This document shows positions 45,006 through 57,483 of a DNA stretch of 64,000 nucleotides, in pieces (within the stretch, counting starts at the first letter, position 1; every line of letters starts with the position of its first letter). The translations under genes and the position numbers were made by a program. The notes under the pieces are model-generated. The model did not search any database. It was not told the DNA's origin and worked only from the letters and a program-made list of their open reading frames with translations. Source of the stretch: Solen grandis (Eukaryota > Mollusca > Bivalvia > Adapedonta > Solenidae). Location: the NCBI GenBank assembly GCA_021229015.1, contig CM037788.1, positions 46,366,497 to 46,430,496 of the forward strand, in the 5' to 3' direction.

Positions 45006-46379
45006 AAGAAACTATGAAGTTATATCAACTATATTTTAAATTGGCCATCCTACTAACCTAAGTGTCTTTGAGTCCGTTTTTGCTGATCTAGAAAGAGGTA
45101 GGCATAGGATTTATCACGAGGATGTCTCTTATGACAGTTATCGCCCTTGAGCCATCAAGCGTCTACCAAACTGGAACCAACCTACACTAAATAATCCATG
45201 TTTTTGTAAAAAATTATGAGATAATAATATACCGACAAACCTTTTATAGCTTCAAAGGTAAGGTTTTGTTTTATATTAAACTAGCACGCTCTTAATATAT
45301 ATTTTGACTGATTACTAATGCATAAATTAAAATTGTCACTAGTATTCGCGATATTTGCAAGGTCACTGATAGTGTTACTTGAGTGCATCCCATGCACTTT
45401 ATCATCGTACTGTATCTGTAAAAAAAGGTTTGGTGGAAAAAAAGTTAAGCATCTGATAAGAACAACAAGGTGAGATGTAGTCATTGAAATCAGTGATGTA
45501 AAGTTCAGCCTTTTATACAGTCAGGTGTAATCTCTACTGATATTAATCTCTACTGAGATCCGGTCCGGTTATTTTTTTCGTATTGGCCTCTGCTGGATTT
45601 CTACCCAGGCCTTATATAAAAGCTTCGGGAAATTTACACTGATACCCCTACCTCATTTCAGCTTTTCAAATCGATTGTTTTAGGATACACACGTAAAAAT
45701 CCATGCAAATAAAGTAAGCAGATATGATGAAAAGAGGCGATACGGTGAACAAACTAGCATTTTCTATCGTAATATAAACATTTATAGGCAATTTCATAGA
45801 CTTTAAATATTTGAATTAAATTATGCAATGAATAAACCTTTGGGAAAAACCTAGATTTATAGGACAAAATTTATTAATATTGTTAAAAACATAGAAAAAT
45901 TGTGGCCATCATGTCAAAATATTGAATACAGGCTATACAGTAAACCAAACAGTGTACTCTAAATTATTCCATAATCATAAATTACATAATATTGCACCGT
46001 ATTACATGCTATATTACTTAACATATATTCATATAAAAATTTTTAATATATATCTACATTAACATATTTTCTAAAAAATTTTTAAAGGTTAAATTTTTAA
46101 ATAAAAAAAAAATTAATAGAAAAAATAATTATCACCTTCATTCAAATCTAGAACATACCCCACTCATCGGTTTTTCCACAGTTTGACTCTAATTATCACT
46201 TGATCTGACAAGATGAACATTTCATGGTTATTCTACGTGATACCGTCTTTGTTTAAGAGATGTAAAGTTAATTGAAGTAAATTATGTTTCTTTTTTTTAT
46301 GAACTTATAAATATCAAATGATTATGTTAATGTATAATCTTGCAATCCATTTTTTTAAGGCTGAAAACGGGAAAGGAAA
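45006..46379. other. Intergenic 5' flank of MRPL37, no gene
   Basis: The stretch is AT-rich with no recognisable repeat family or exon. It includes the presumed MRPL37 promoter. I see no confident TATA box or transcription-factor site. Confidence 0.5.
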
Positions 46380-46503
46380 ATGGTACAACAGACAAAAGTC
46401 CTGTTTGGTAAATTAATTGCACATCATCAGAGAGAGGTATGGAAACGGAAGGGAAAATATGTTGTGGCAAAAACTCCAGCAAGGCTTGAAGTGACTCTTC
46501 AAG
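46380..46503 (+). CDS. MRPL37: Mitochondrial ribosomal protein L37, exon 1
   Basis: The ATG at 46380 has a good start context (GGAAAATGG) and opens 41 codons rich in K, R and Q without an acidic cluster, as expected of a mitochondrial targeting region. The exon ends CAAG|GTTTGT in phase 1, which matches the phase of the exon 2 acceptor. By itself the sequence is not diagnostic; the assignment rests on phase and on exons 2 and 3. Confidence 0.65.
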
Positions 46504-46629
46504 GTTTGTCATTTTTTTTTTTTTGCATTATTGAAACTTCCATGCTAATTCCACTATCTTGTGTTTTTTTTCTATAAAGTATAATAAAATGCTTTATTAC
46601 CAATATACCCAGCTCCATGTACATTTTCG

Positions 46630-46850
46630 GATTGCATCACACATTGTTTTTGTGGCAGATTGGTTTGAGCATCCACCATACGGAGCAAGAATTTGAGGGT
46701 TCAATAACCCGCCACAACATTCCGAAGTCACAAAAAATGGTTCTGGTATATCTCTACAGTGTGATACTGCAATGTGGCAGCACAATATCTGTCTCAAGTA
46801 GACATAGTGTACAATTGACTAAAATATTGTCAGCGGAATGTTAAATCAAT
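46630..46850 (+). repeat. SINE family 1, decayed, in MRPL37 intron 1
   Basis: The body motifs TGATACTGCAATGTGGCAGC, CTCAAGTAGACATAG and TTGTCAGCGGAATGTTAAAT are family-1, with a mutated tRNA head (GGTTCAATAACC). It has the same orientation as the host gene. Confidence 0.7.
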
Positions 46851-47159
46851 ATCATTTTATTTTTGAGTGACTATTAAGGGAAGTGTAGTCACACTCAGTT
46901 ATAACTCTAATAGAAACTTTTCAATGCTTGTATTTTGATACCCACTAGACAAACTTGGCCATGGCGAGCGAACATATGTGCAGGGCAAGTGAAAATCAGA
47001 ACATTTCTTTGTGTTTTTCTTGAGTTTTATATCGCAAATTTGGGATGTATGAGGTAGGGTGGGTTATGAGTCGAGCCTGCATGCTGGAACTTGACATCGT
47101 CACCACATTGTCCTCACGGTGTATCATGCATTAGTGCGTCAGGTCATTCGGATTTGGCG

Positions 47160-47600
47160 GCACAGCTGTAAATTAGATATGGATGGCAGGATTTTCAAAA
47201 AATGTTCACTTATGTTTACCACAATGAGACGGAGTGTCATGTGCTAGAGTTTGGTCCCTAGTTCAAATGAAGGTCACACTTAAGAGGTCAAAGATCATGG
47301 AGCTAGATTTTATTGTCTGGACTGTAGCTTGTACATGGAATGCAGGATTTTCAAATCAAGTTACTTGGCAGTTATGTTAACCTTAACAAAATTGAGTGTT
47401 TTGCACAAGTGTTAGGTCTCTAGTTCTTAGGTCATGGTCATACTTAGAGGTCATTTGTTTGTCAGGACTGTTACTTAGACATGTATTGCAACATTTTCAA
47501 ATAAGCTGGCAGTAATGTTTGCCTCAATGAGAAGAATTGTCACACTTAAGAGTTGGGTCCTTAGATCCATAGTCAAGGTCATTTTTAAGAGGTAAAACAT
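47160..47600 (+). repeat. Diverged tandem repeat of about 170 bp in MRPL37 intron 1
   Basis: Three units share GTCACACTTAAGAGGTCA, GGACTGTTACTT/GACTGTAGCTTG, ATTTTCAAAT and AGTTATGTTA. Their length and style match the core repeats of pearl-like elements. No ends were recognised. Confidence 0.55.
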
Positions 47601-47827
47601 GCATGTGTGTTAAATGAAAGTTTGCAGTAATCAAGTCAATAAGGCCATAGTTATAAAGTATCTTAACACCGTGCATTATTCTGTAATATATCATGCATTC
47701 CATTCTAACACATTTATAAGACTGCAAAATTTTAAAAGGAATACTAATGTTTTGGTTTATATTATTAAGCTAAGCTTTTACTTTAGGAGTCATGTGACAT
47801 CATATGATATATGTCGTCTTTGAACAG

Positions 47828-48091
47828 GGAATATATTGGAAAATGATACACTAAGCATTTTTATAAATATTACATATTTTGTTGACTGTCAAATTATCCC
47901 ATTTCCACATGAAGAGAAAGGAAAAAAGATTGTCAAAGCTAGTGAAGTAGTCAATCCTCCGAAGAAAGCTTGGGTACCTGACAGGAAATTGCTGCTTTCT
48001 GACTTCCGATGGAATTTTCCGGAGAGTAACTTGCCCAGTCAACCTAAGAAATCTCAGTATTCCTTGTCAATACAGTCGAATTTTACAGAGG
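47828..48091 (+). CDS. MRPL37: Mitochondrial ribosomal protein L37, exon 2
   Basis: Exon of 264 bp, phase 1-1, with acceptor TTTGAACAG and a perfect donor G|GTAAGT. It encodes the segment ending YSLSIQSNFTEG, which with the first residues of exon 3 (LNQACILTKSQ) lines up with the YIF...LLEGVKQALWLTKT region of vertebrate MRPL37 as I recall it. A PPKKAWVPD and FPESNLPSQP stretch corresponds to the proline-rich region before it. MRPL37 is a metazoan-specific protein of the 39S mitoribosomal subunit. Confidence 0.75.
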
Positions 48092-48377
48092 GTAAGTCCA
48101 AACGCTATTATTCATAAAGGACCAGACATAAGTTGTCATCACAAATAAAGAAATATAATTGTCCAGAAAATTGGACAACAATTTTTATGAGTTGACTTTA
48201 AATGCCAGATCCATTTAATTGTGTCACCTACTGTAAGCATAGGGATCAATTTTCATCATCTGTCCATCCGTCTGTTTGACCATCACACCTTTTCCATCAC
48301 GCTTCAGCAAGTGACACATGTGTTCCAGAGAACACTCATGTTGTATGACTAAATTGCAAACACACACATGAATCTCC

Positions 48378-48657
48378 CTGGTCCGTCTCAGGAGGTTGTG
48401 GGTTCGATCCCTAACCACAACATACCAAAGTTTTTAAAAAATGGTACTGGTATAGCTCCCTTGCTTAGCACATAGTGTATAAGGGTAGTTCCAGGACTGG
48501 TTGGCCCAGTGTCAGGATAATGTGACTGGGGGTGGAATCATGCCACATGTCTATGGCGTGATACTGCAGCGTGGCAGCACAATGTATGTCTCAAATAGAC
48601 ATAGTCACTAGATGACTGAAATACTGTTGGTAGGAAGTTGGACCCAATAAACAAACA
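48378..48657 (+). repeat. SINE family 1, near full-length, in MRPL37 intron 2
   Basis: B box GGTTCGATCC, AGCTCCCTTGCTTAGCACAT, TGTCAGGATAATGTGACTGG, TGATACTGCAGCGTGGCAGC, and a tail ending CCCAATAAACAAACAAA. The host gene is in the same orientation. Confidence 0.85.
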
Positions 48658-49079
48658 AAAAATCTCCCTGTCTTCTCATGTATCTAATGATTGTATAACA
48701 GTGTATATTTTGTTATTATACATTGTAATTCGGTTTATTTAAGAAAAATAGAAGGATTTAAAAGTAGCTTTTATAATTCTAATCAATATTAAGTAAAGTT
48801 TGTAATTAAAATTAAATACATATGGCAGACAGATACAGTCTTTGGAACTTAGTTTTTCACATGACCATAGAAAACATAAAACACGTTTTTAACCCTTCAC
48901 CTCATGCAGACATGTTTTTAAACCTGGGCAAACAGAGGAAACCTAAATTATAAGCTCCTGAAAGGACAGTTTGTTTAGGGTCTCCTCTTATTGCCAATAC
49001 AGTATTATAACTTAAATTCTGTACAACTGCATGACAAAGAAAAAATCTTTGTTGCATATACCATAAAAAGGTCTGTAAC

Positions 49080-49321
49080 TTAACCCTTTCCCTCATATAG
49101 ACTCATTTTGACGCACTCAGTAGGTACCACATAAAGCCTGATCTGCAGAAAACCACAGTTAAACCTTACCAAATTTAATTACAAAATCCTCATTTCCAGA
49201 CCACTGAGGAGCAGCGAACAGCATAAAACCTGATCAGCCTACGAGTTACTCGCAGGCTGATCTGGTTTTATGCTGTTCGCATAGGTCTTTTCATGGTTTC
49301 CTCTATGAGGGAAAGGGTTAA
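49080..49321. mobile_element. piggyBac-like MITE, copy 1, in MRPL37 intron 2
   Basis: The termini TTAACCCTTTCCCTCAT and ATGAGGGAAAGGGTTAA are perfect inverted repeats that include TTAA, as for piggyBac insertions with CCC-starting ends. An internal hairpin (GCGAACAGCATAAAACC / GGTTTTATGCTGTTCGC) surrounds about 34 bp. The element is 242 bp with no ORF. A second copy is at 63329-63560. Confidence 0.8.
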
Positions 49322-49447
49322 TATTCCTCATGTCATAAATGTGAACATGAATAGATAAAGGGTTAAGCATAAAACTGACTGTAACAGTTACACCAGTAAG
49401 TATTTCAAACTGTGTCATCATTGTATTTTGATTGATGCTTGTTTCAG

Positions 49448-49545
49448 GATTGAATCAAGCCTGCATATTAACCAAATCTCAGAGGTTTGATGGTCTTCCA
49501 AGTGCAATAAAGGATAATATGGACAAATATTCACTAAAAGACCAG
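49448..49545 (+). CDS. MRPL37: Mitochondrial ribosomal protein L37, exon 3
   Basis: Exon of 98 bp with acceptor GTTTCAG (phase 1) and donor GTGTGT (phase 0). It encodes LNQACILTKSQRFDGLP and then a helix-like IKDNMDKYSLKDQ, matching the conserved QA..LTKT...EGLP block of the family. The assembly gap begins 26 bp after the exon. The remaining two thirds of the protein are not found in the rest of the window. Confidence 0.8.
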
Positions 49546-49571
49546 GTGTGTGATTGCTACAATTAAATGCA

Positions 49572-49671
49572 NNNNNNNNNNNNNNNNNNNNNNNNNNNNN
49601 NNNNNNNNNNNNNNNNNNNNNNNNNNNNNNNNNNNNNNNNNNNNNNNNNNNNNNNNNNNNNNNNNNNNNNN
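49572..49671. other. Assembly gap, 100 N
   Basis: Exactly 100 N. It interrupts MRPL37 after exon 3, and the sequence to the right shows no continuation of the gene. Confidence 0.99.
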
Positions 49672-51678
49672 TTTTAAATCTGTAAACTATTACTAATTAT
49701 TCATCACTTCATTTCATTTACAAATGCAACCAAGTGATTTGAATTTTAATTAACATGTTCATTTCTTTTAATCATAGCTTGACGAATAATATATATTATT
49801 AAGAGACATTGTTGTAATTCACACCTGTCCAGATGATTGTCCCCGATGATCAATGTGATATGCTATTGCTACCTTGGAGGACGGAGATGCATTCTGAGGG
49901 AAATATGGATTTTTTTTTAAGTTAGATGTAGTATTTATTGAAATATAGATCTTTGCCTTGGACTTAATAGTTTTATTGCTTAGTGTCGAAATTCGTGGGA
50001 AGGACCAGAACTAGACACGAATACCAAACCATGTCGTACAGATCCGTGTATTTTTTCTTTTCTTTATAATCTTGTAGTGTCACTATTACGAATGTTATGG
50101 CACTGGCTGCAAAGCTATAGGATGCGAGTTCTGGAACCATTATCACTAAGCTTCGCACGATCAAATTTGATCTTAGTCGTAAGCCTGTAGTTCTAGAATA
50201 TTTCTATTACTTTCTTATTTTCACAATAAAGCACGAAGAAAGATGACCCAATTTATTGCATCATACAAACACAACACCTTTTGTAAAGAAAAAAAATCAC
50301 AGGAAAAATATTATGTTACATCTGTGAATTTACGCTTACGAAGATATTTTTAGTATCGAAATATATATGTGTGTGTATGGTGTCCTCATCATATCTCCAA
50401 AGATAACCGATCTGAAATATTATAGTAATAAATTTAAAAAAGGGAATAATGAAATTGTTTTATCTTAACAACAGTGTTCTAAATGGGCACTTAAAGGTGT
50501 GTGTCCCTCTTCGGTAGATGCCCAACGAGGCGTTGAAGAGCTACGCATTTAAGTTGAAATATTGTTGATGGGTTCCGCAAATGTTGTTTATGTACTGAGG
50601 ACACGTTACACACATTCTTACAAATGAGGACACCACACACACACATATATATATTTCTGATTATATACTCGTTATTTTGGTCATTTCCATCCCTTTAATA
50701 ATACATTACATGAAAGATTTGTCATTAATAGAATATAATATTTATAGCGTGTACATCCACCAGAAATAACAGATAAAAAAGTACAACATCCGGAAAGTGA
50801 GGAAGTCTTACACAAACGTATTTAGGACTAAACACCTTTTACTCTTTTGTTTTTCGGAACCAATTCATCCTTTCTATATATCTCAAAAATATATATAAAA
50901 GATGCATCAAAAGAAAAATAATAAATGTGCTCATCCATGCAGAAATGACTGAGAATGAAGAAACACGATGACACCTTACACACAATATAACATCTAACAC
51001 CGATATATTGAGTTTCTCTTCATATTATGTTCTCTTCACTTGTAATGTTGAACATCGCAATATCAAATACAAACATGATGCATGCATGCTGCTTTTAGAA
51101 ATTATTGGATAAGTCTTGGGACATTAAAAACACATACATATGTTTATCGGGTATCTGGGGATATTTTTTTTTAAATCCGATATATAATTATGTGAGACCA
51201 ACCAAAAAGTTCGGATTTTGGAAGTTTCAGGAATTCAGAAGTCTTGATTGAATTAGCCTAGCACATATGCATCGATGTTTATTAATGGCTGTGAAAAGTG
51301 TCATTTTTGTTTATATGTGTAACAGTGTTTGTTTTGTTTGCTAAATGTAATTATCATCAAATCCTTTGAAGTTTTACCTTATTCATACATACACACATAT
51401 TTGTATTTTTTTTTTTTTTTTAAAAGGTTAATTTCCCAATTCCTTCTATATCCCTCTCTCTTTCTCTATTTGCCATTTTTTAAAAGGGTTAATGTTGATT
51501 CCGAGTATCATTTGGCTTTTTCTTTCTTTCTCTCAACTTTAATTTTTGCCACTTACGAAAACCAACACAATGTCCGATGTAGCCTAATAATTACGCTTCT
51601 TATAATACTTCAATTACACTTAAACTGTTAAAGATATGGCTTTCCAGTCACTTTCCTACTTTCTTACATGTAACACAC
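49672..51678. other. Gene-free stretch after the gap
   Basis: No exon of MRPL37 or any other gene is seen. The stretch contains an inverted-repeat element at 50360-50657 and T-rich low-complexity DNA near 51400-51480. Confidence 0.5.
50360..50657. mobile_element. MITE-like element with TIRs of about 30 bp
   Basis: ATATATATGTGTGTGTATGG with TGTCCTCAT on the left is matched in inverse by ATGAGGACACC and the ACACACACATATATATAT run on the right. Part of the repeat is microsatellite, so only the GGTGTCCTCAT core is informative. There is no coding capacity. Confidence 0.5.
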
Positions 51679-52015
51679 TGGATGATTGGCCTGACCAAAC
51701 AAGTTCTGAAGAAGGTATTAGGCCGCTCCTATGTTAGTTTCATTAACCTGCAGACTATCCTCGCAGAAGCGGAAGCAGTCATGAATGACCGTCCGTTGTC
51801 ATACGTCACTTCTGATATTAGAAGCCTTTACGCCGTCTCATCTACTGTACGGAAGGCGTATCACTTCCAAGTTGTGATGTATCAATAACGGGTGACAATC
51901 TAGGCAACCGTGCAGACGTTACGAAACGCACTCGTGTTCAACAGAAGCTTATCGAGCATTTCCGGGACCGCTGGAGAAGGGTCCTTTTCCAGTTATGGAC
52001 GTGTACAAGATCCAT
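51679..52015 (+). pseudogene. BEL/Pao retrotransposon integrase fragment
   Basis: One frame reads MIGLTKQVLKKVLGRSYVSF, then LQTILAEAEAVMNDRPLSYV and SDI. The match then moves to another frame (a TPSHLLYGRRI-like stretch near 51825-51870) and ends with QQKLIEHFRDRWRR near 51939-51980. This order is the C-terminal half of BEL/Pao integrases (the E of the DDE core, then LNDRPLTYV, then the LLYGR block). At least one frameshift and missing flanks show a dead fragment. No LTR was recognised. Confidence 0.8.
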
Positions 52016-52171
52016 ATAGGACTTTTTAGACTGCGTTAATATGGCCCGGGTTTGGACATGCTATTTTAAAGTATAGGTTTGGAATTTATTGTAAATATTC
52101 ATATTGTCTCTGCAGACTAGTGATCCGCCCATAGAGCGGAAAAACAGAGGTTTGAGTTCTTCGTAAGGCTT

Positions 52172-52435
52172 GTGTTGTTGTTGTAGTTGTAGTTGTATTG
52201 GGGTTTACCGTCGCTGCGATAGTATTTCAATCATATAGCGACGTTCAGCTAATTACAGGTGGAAGAAGACCCCGAGTACACGGAGGTACCCGGGTAGAAC
52301 CACCGACCTACCGCAAGCCAGCTGGAAGGCTTCCTCACATGAAAAATCCGAAGTCCCTACCGGGATTCGAACCCACAGCGGTGAGGGGCTGAGAGATTTG
52401 TAGTCCACGACTGTAACCGCTCGGCCAAGGATTGT
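52172..52435 (-). repeat. SINE family 2, full copy with tRNA-like head
   Basis: On the minus strand: CCTTGGCCGAGCGGTTACAG (A box), GGGTTCGAATCCC (B box), CATGTGAGGAAGCC, AGCTGGCTTGCGGTAGG, CTGTAATTAGCTGAACGT, GACGGTAAACCCC and an (AAC)n tail. It is the clearest family-2 template. Confidence 0.85.
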
Positions 52436-53585
52436 TCTGAGATGGTCGCTAAATACTGGCGGAGTGTTTATTGCCTTCCCGCCAAGTGGTGAACTGTGCA
52501 CACACATTATAAGGTGGTTTGCGCAGGCGGATGATACGTAGAAACAGACCTTAAATCTGATTTACAACAAAAATGACATAACTTTTCGCTGGCTGTTCGT
52601 TATTTAAAAAAAAAAAATACAAAATTTAATGCTCGTACTACGTTGACAGCAGTCATCTAGATAGAAAAAGAATTTCTTTTTTTCAACGGAATGCATACAT
52701 TCGGACTACAAACATAAGGCTGCAGCAAATTGCAACAAGTTCCCCAACAGCATTCCTATTGTAGTAACGTTATCTTGTTGAAACCCGTATTTTTTGCTTG
52801 TAATATATACATGTATCCAACTATTTTGATGTGTGTTATATATGATGGTTTAAATGCCCATTTAAGTTTATAACGATATTATTTTAATGAAAAATAATAT
52901 ATAAAATGGCGTTATTGTATTGTATAGACTGTCACAAATGGTATATAAATTGCATACATCTGATTTAAAAGAAGTTTAACACTTTGAAAATGTTGGCCAA
53001 ATTACACCATTTAGTATTTTGGATTGATGTTAAAATACTATCATTGTGAACTTACATTTTGCATTGATGAGTATTGATGAGTATTCTCGAAGACGCTCCG
53101 AAACCGAAAGTAATCAGAGTTTATCTGCAACGTCAGTAATTAGTGTGCTCGTGATTCGTTTATGGTGACATCGAGTAACTGACGAGGATCATGCTGAATA
53201 TGCAAATCTGATATATTTTGTAATCAATGGAATGGTCATTAGAAAAAAAAATGGTGTTGTTAATTTAATGCAAATGTTTTAAACATACAGCGTTTCCCAT
53301 TCACTACTAACCGTCATTGAGATATGTGTTTCTCTATTAATACACCAGAGTAAGATGAAACGGAGGTTAAAATTTTAATTTAATTATTTCAACTTCATAT
53401 CTTTTTTTCCAGATAAGGAATCATTACATATTTGATAAATTATTGTTTTGTATATGCATTTTGACAACACGCAATTCATCGTTGTATTTGCATCATAACA
53501 TGGAAACTTAAGTATATAAAAAGGTAATAAAAGTTAAAAAATATTTAAATTAAAAAAAAATGAATTCAGGACAATAGATAGAAAG
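52436..53585. other. Gene-free AT-rich stretch
   Basis: I see no exon, no tandem repeat and no recognised mobile element here beyond scattered A/T runs. Confidence 0.45.
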
Positions 53586-53880
53586 TGATTGTTTGTTGGG
53601 TTTAACGTCCCACCGACAGTTGTTCAGTCATTTGGAGACGATGTCTACTTGAGACATAGTGCTGCCACACTGCAGTATCACACCGTAGACATGTGGCATG
53701 ATACCACACCCAGTCACATTATCCTGACACTGGGCCAACCAGGCCTGGAACTACCCGTTTTTGCTGCGTGCCAAGCAAGGGAGCTATACCAGTACCATTT
53801 TTACGACTTTGGTATGCTGCGGCCGGGGATCAAACCCACTACCTCCCGCTCGCGAGGCGGATGTTTTAACCACTGATAGG
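53586..53880 (-). repeat. SINE family 1, full-length, reverse orientation
   Basis: It starts with GTTTGTTGGGTTTAACGTCC (tail, inverted) and runs through the family body to a tRNA-like head whose A/B boxes are mutated (GTTTGATCCCC, GTGGTTAAAACATCC). Confidence 0.85.
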
Positions 53881-54370
53881 AAGTGTAGTTTCATGATAAT
53901 GTTACTGTTGCCACCAACGAAAACAACTGCATGCAGTTAGTTTGAATGTGACAGTAACTGAGAAAGGCGTCTTTCTTCTTGCAGTTTGATTTGAACATTT
54001 CAATAGGCCTATATAGACCTATAAGGGCTGGCCGGGTAGTTTGGTTGGTATATGACTCGTGATCTGGAGGTTGGAGTTCAATACCCAAGCATATCAATGC
54101 ATTTCTATAAATACATAATTAACACCATTAGTATGATGTACTCTTTGATCATAAATGGAACCATAAATTCATGATGAGTCAATATATTCTTTTTTCAATT
54201 TGTTTATTGCAGAAAAACATACTGTCAGTATATGTTTTGGGAAAACAAGACAACACGTAAGTGAAAACAAGGGGACAATAACTAAACCGAATCCAATGGA
54301 GAATTTTATAATTGCATTAATGCTTTATTTGATGGTTTTTACTATATACAAATTCTTCAAGAAAAAAAAA

Positions 54371-55578
54371 CAAGATGGCCAAGATGGCCCCGTGTTGCTC
54401 ACCTGAGGAAAACTGACTTGGTTACACTTTTTTTTTTTTTCGGTGATTTGCCCATATGATCTGCTGTCTGATCGAAGGTGACCTTATCTTGACCTTATAC
54501 AGCATATCACTGAGACAAACAATCCTACTAAATTTCATGAAAATTTAGCCAGACATGCAACTTCTATAGTGCTCACAAGAATTTTTAAGACATGACCTGT
54601 TGACCTACGTTTTGACCCAACATCAACTAGTTTCAAACTAATCTAAGATATACAGACAAACACTGTGACCAAGTTTCATGATTGGGGAAAATGTAGCTTC
54701 TGGGGTGTTAATATAATGGTGCAAACATCCTTATATATCAAGTTTAATGAAGACTGACAAAAATATAGCAAAAGAATGTAAACAAGTTTTTTTTTCTTCT
54801 ATAATTTGACATTGAGTCATATTTCAAGCTTTACCAAGATATGTAGACAAGCATGATAACAAAGTTTTGTAAAAACTGGACAAAAATTGGGCTTCTTGAG
54901 GTTTTTTTTTTTAATCTAAAGTTGACCTTATGAAATACACAGGATTCAATTCTGAACTTGCCTGACATTTGGACACACAAGCCCTACTAGTCTTCATTTA
55001 GTAGAGCTAAATATTTGCTTCAAAACAAAATCATACAATAAATAAAAATTAAAAAATTCATTACCATATCAATCACATTTTACAACATTTAAAATACAAG
55101 GGACTGTATTAAAAACTGATGGACCTCAAATAGTAAAATTTTCCATGGATTAAGATTTCAATAAATTTTTCCTAATTTAGCAAGGTATTCCTTTATTTAA
55201 AAATATAAAAGCAACTTAAAATCCACATTAATACCTTAGATTTTATTATAATATTATTACCTTAGATTTAAGAAATATTCTTTCTCTACCCATGTTTTGT
55301 TGTGTACTTAAACACAGGTTTGGAGTTCAGTGTATATGATTATATTGCCAGGGCATAGCCTGAGTGATATAATCATTTGCACCTGAATGACCTTTTGTTT
55401 TGTACACTGCACTTCTCCTCATTGAAATCTATCTACCCATTTCACGTTGATACCTCTTATAGTTTTTGTGATACACTCAAGACAAAATTATGACTGATGG
55501 ACGAGACGGACGAACGAACGGGACTGACAATTTTAAAGCAGCAACTATATGCTCTCTCTTCAGGGAGCATAAAAAGAA
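54371..55578 (+). mobile_element. Pearl-like element(s), right half of a different subtype
   Basis: The left end CAAGATGGCC...GCTCACCTGAGG is pearl-like. The right part has GACGGACGAGACGGACGAAC and ends with a GCTCTCTCTTCAGGGAGC hairpin and ATAAAA. The two ends do not match each other, so this may be two elements fused or nested. No ORF is seen. Confidence 0.45.
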
Positions 55579-56142
55579 TTAGGACAGATGGACAGAAAAG
55601 GTGCTTCCTATATAGCTCCCCCTATCCAGGGATAGTGGGTGAATAATGAGGACTATATACACATATTTCTAGCATATGATTTACACAAAATTTTAAAAGA
55701 TTTCTCCGATTTTTTCACATTTACTGTTACCATGTCAGAAATTCTTGAAAAATATAGCCATAGCTCATTCTAAATTAAATAAATCATGATGTGCCAACAA
55801 TATGCCCAATTAGGCTGGTACTTGTCAGTCTTGCAAATTTTCATCAAAATCTGACCAAAGGTAGGCAAGAAATAGGGTGGACAAATCTCACCTTCAGATG
55901 GACTGACATAACTCCAATATAGCCCCCCCCCCCTCAATACTACGTATTTGGGGTATGATAAAATTTACATTGCACACCTTTTGCAATAAACTCAAAATAA
56001 ACCATAGTAAAAGATTAATATTTATTATTCTTAAGACTTTTTTACGTAAGATTTCACTTAAAATCTGTGGTCAAAATCAAGTTTAAGGAATGTCTTGTAC
56101 AGAAAAAAAAGTGCAAGGATAGGAAACTTCTAAGTTATATTA
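55579..56142 (+). repeat. Pearl-like 3' end fragments
   Basis: TAGCTCCCCCTATCCAGGGA (55613) and TATAGCCCCCC...GGGGTATGATAAAA (about 55920) are hairpin ends of the subtype that also occurs at about 63210 and 63815. The sequence between them is decayed core repeat (CCAAAGGTAGGCAAGAAAT). Confidence 0.45.
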
Positions 56143-57033
56143 ACAAGAGAGCCATGATGGCCCTAGATCGCTCACCTGAGTATAGGGTTACCCAAGGAAC
56201 ATCAATCTATATTAAAACATTTTGAAATCTGGTCAGTAGTTTTGAAGGAGATGATCCCTGCAAAGTTTTATCAAATTCTGTCTAGCAGTTTCAGAGGAGA
56301 GGTCATTTTAAGTTTTCAATATATACATATAAAGCAAATAAGTCCTGCACCTTGCAGCCATATTCTTTTATGGATTGGAATAGTTCTAGTAACTTTTGTG
56401 AAGCTTCACTCAAGGATAATCCCTGCCAAATTAAATCAAAATCTGTCCAGTGGTTTCAGAGAAGATGTCATTTGGAGATTTCACTCTATATACATATACG
56501 GCAAATTAGCCCCACCCCTGGCATTCATGTTTTTTTAATGGATCGGAATAATTTTTAGCAACTTTTGTGAAGCTTTACCCAGGGATCATCCCTGCCAAAT
56601 ATAATCAAAGTCTGTCCAGCGGTTTCAGAGATGTCGTTTAAAGATTTCACTATATACATATAAGGCAAATTAGCCCCGCCTCTGGCGGCCATTTTTATTT
56701 CCTGATTGGAATAATTTTAGCAATCTTGGTAAAGAGTTACCTAAGGAACAATTGTACTAAATCATTTTGAAATCTGGTCAATAGTTTGGAGGGAGATGAT
56801 TATTAAAGTTTTCATTTTTTTTTCTTTCTGTTGCCATGGGAACCAGAGTTCCACATGGATCAAGTTTATCTTAGCAACTTTTGTGAAGGTTCACCCAAAG
56901 AACAACCCTGCCAAATTTTATTAAATTCTGCCTAGGGGTTTCAGAGGAGATGTTTACAGTAAATTGTTAACGACGGACGCAGTGTGATCAAAAAAGCTCA
57001 TCTTGAGCACTTCGTGCTCAGGTGAGCTAAAAA
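56143..57033 (+). mobile_element. Complete pearl-type element
   Basis: The left end ACAAGAGAGCCATGATGGCC...CGCTCACCTGAG pairs with the right end GAGCACTTCGTGCTCAGGTG...AGCTAAAAAT, in which GAGCAC-TTC-GTGCTC is the terminal hairpin. The core is about five units of 160-170 bp (motif CCCTGCCAAAT...ATCTGTCCAG.GGTTTCAGAG). GACGGACGCAG precedes the right end. This is the cleanest copy in the window. Confidence 0.75.
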
Positions 57034-57483
57034 TGTATGTTGAAGATGACTCCCAGGTCAGTACTTAAAAAAAATTGTTTTTGCTTGATAAGAGGTTAAA
57101 ACGATTTTTTAAACAATATTATAAAAGAAGTAATTGAACATTATACTATGAAGTTCAAGACAGTATCGGTTTTTAAAACATACCATTGTTCTGTTTGTAA
57201 AAATAAACAATTACCTTGTTAATTGTAAGCAATACATAACAATGAATGTATTTATGTTATTTTACAAAATGAATATTTCATTTTTTTTTTAAGTGAAAAA
57301 AAATTCAAGTACCTATCTGTCTTTCCAAAACATCACTGATAAGTAAAAGGACTATGGACTTAACCAAACATGATTAATGAAGTGAAATAACTGTGAAACT
57401 CTGAATACATACAGAAACATTTAACTGAATATTTGCTGGACAAATTTTACCAAAAATATCCTTTCTGCTGTATTGTTAACAAA

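Noticed and set aside
47836..48117. Exon 2 of MRPL37 read as a stand-alone gene with its own start
   Set aside because: The apparent start is a TTG codon. A phase-matched acceptor at 47826-47827 and donor at 48092 show it is an internal exon.
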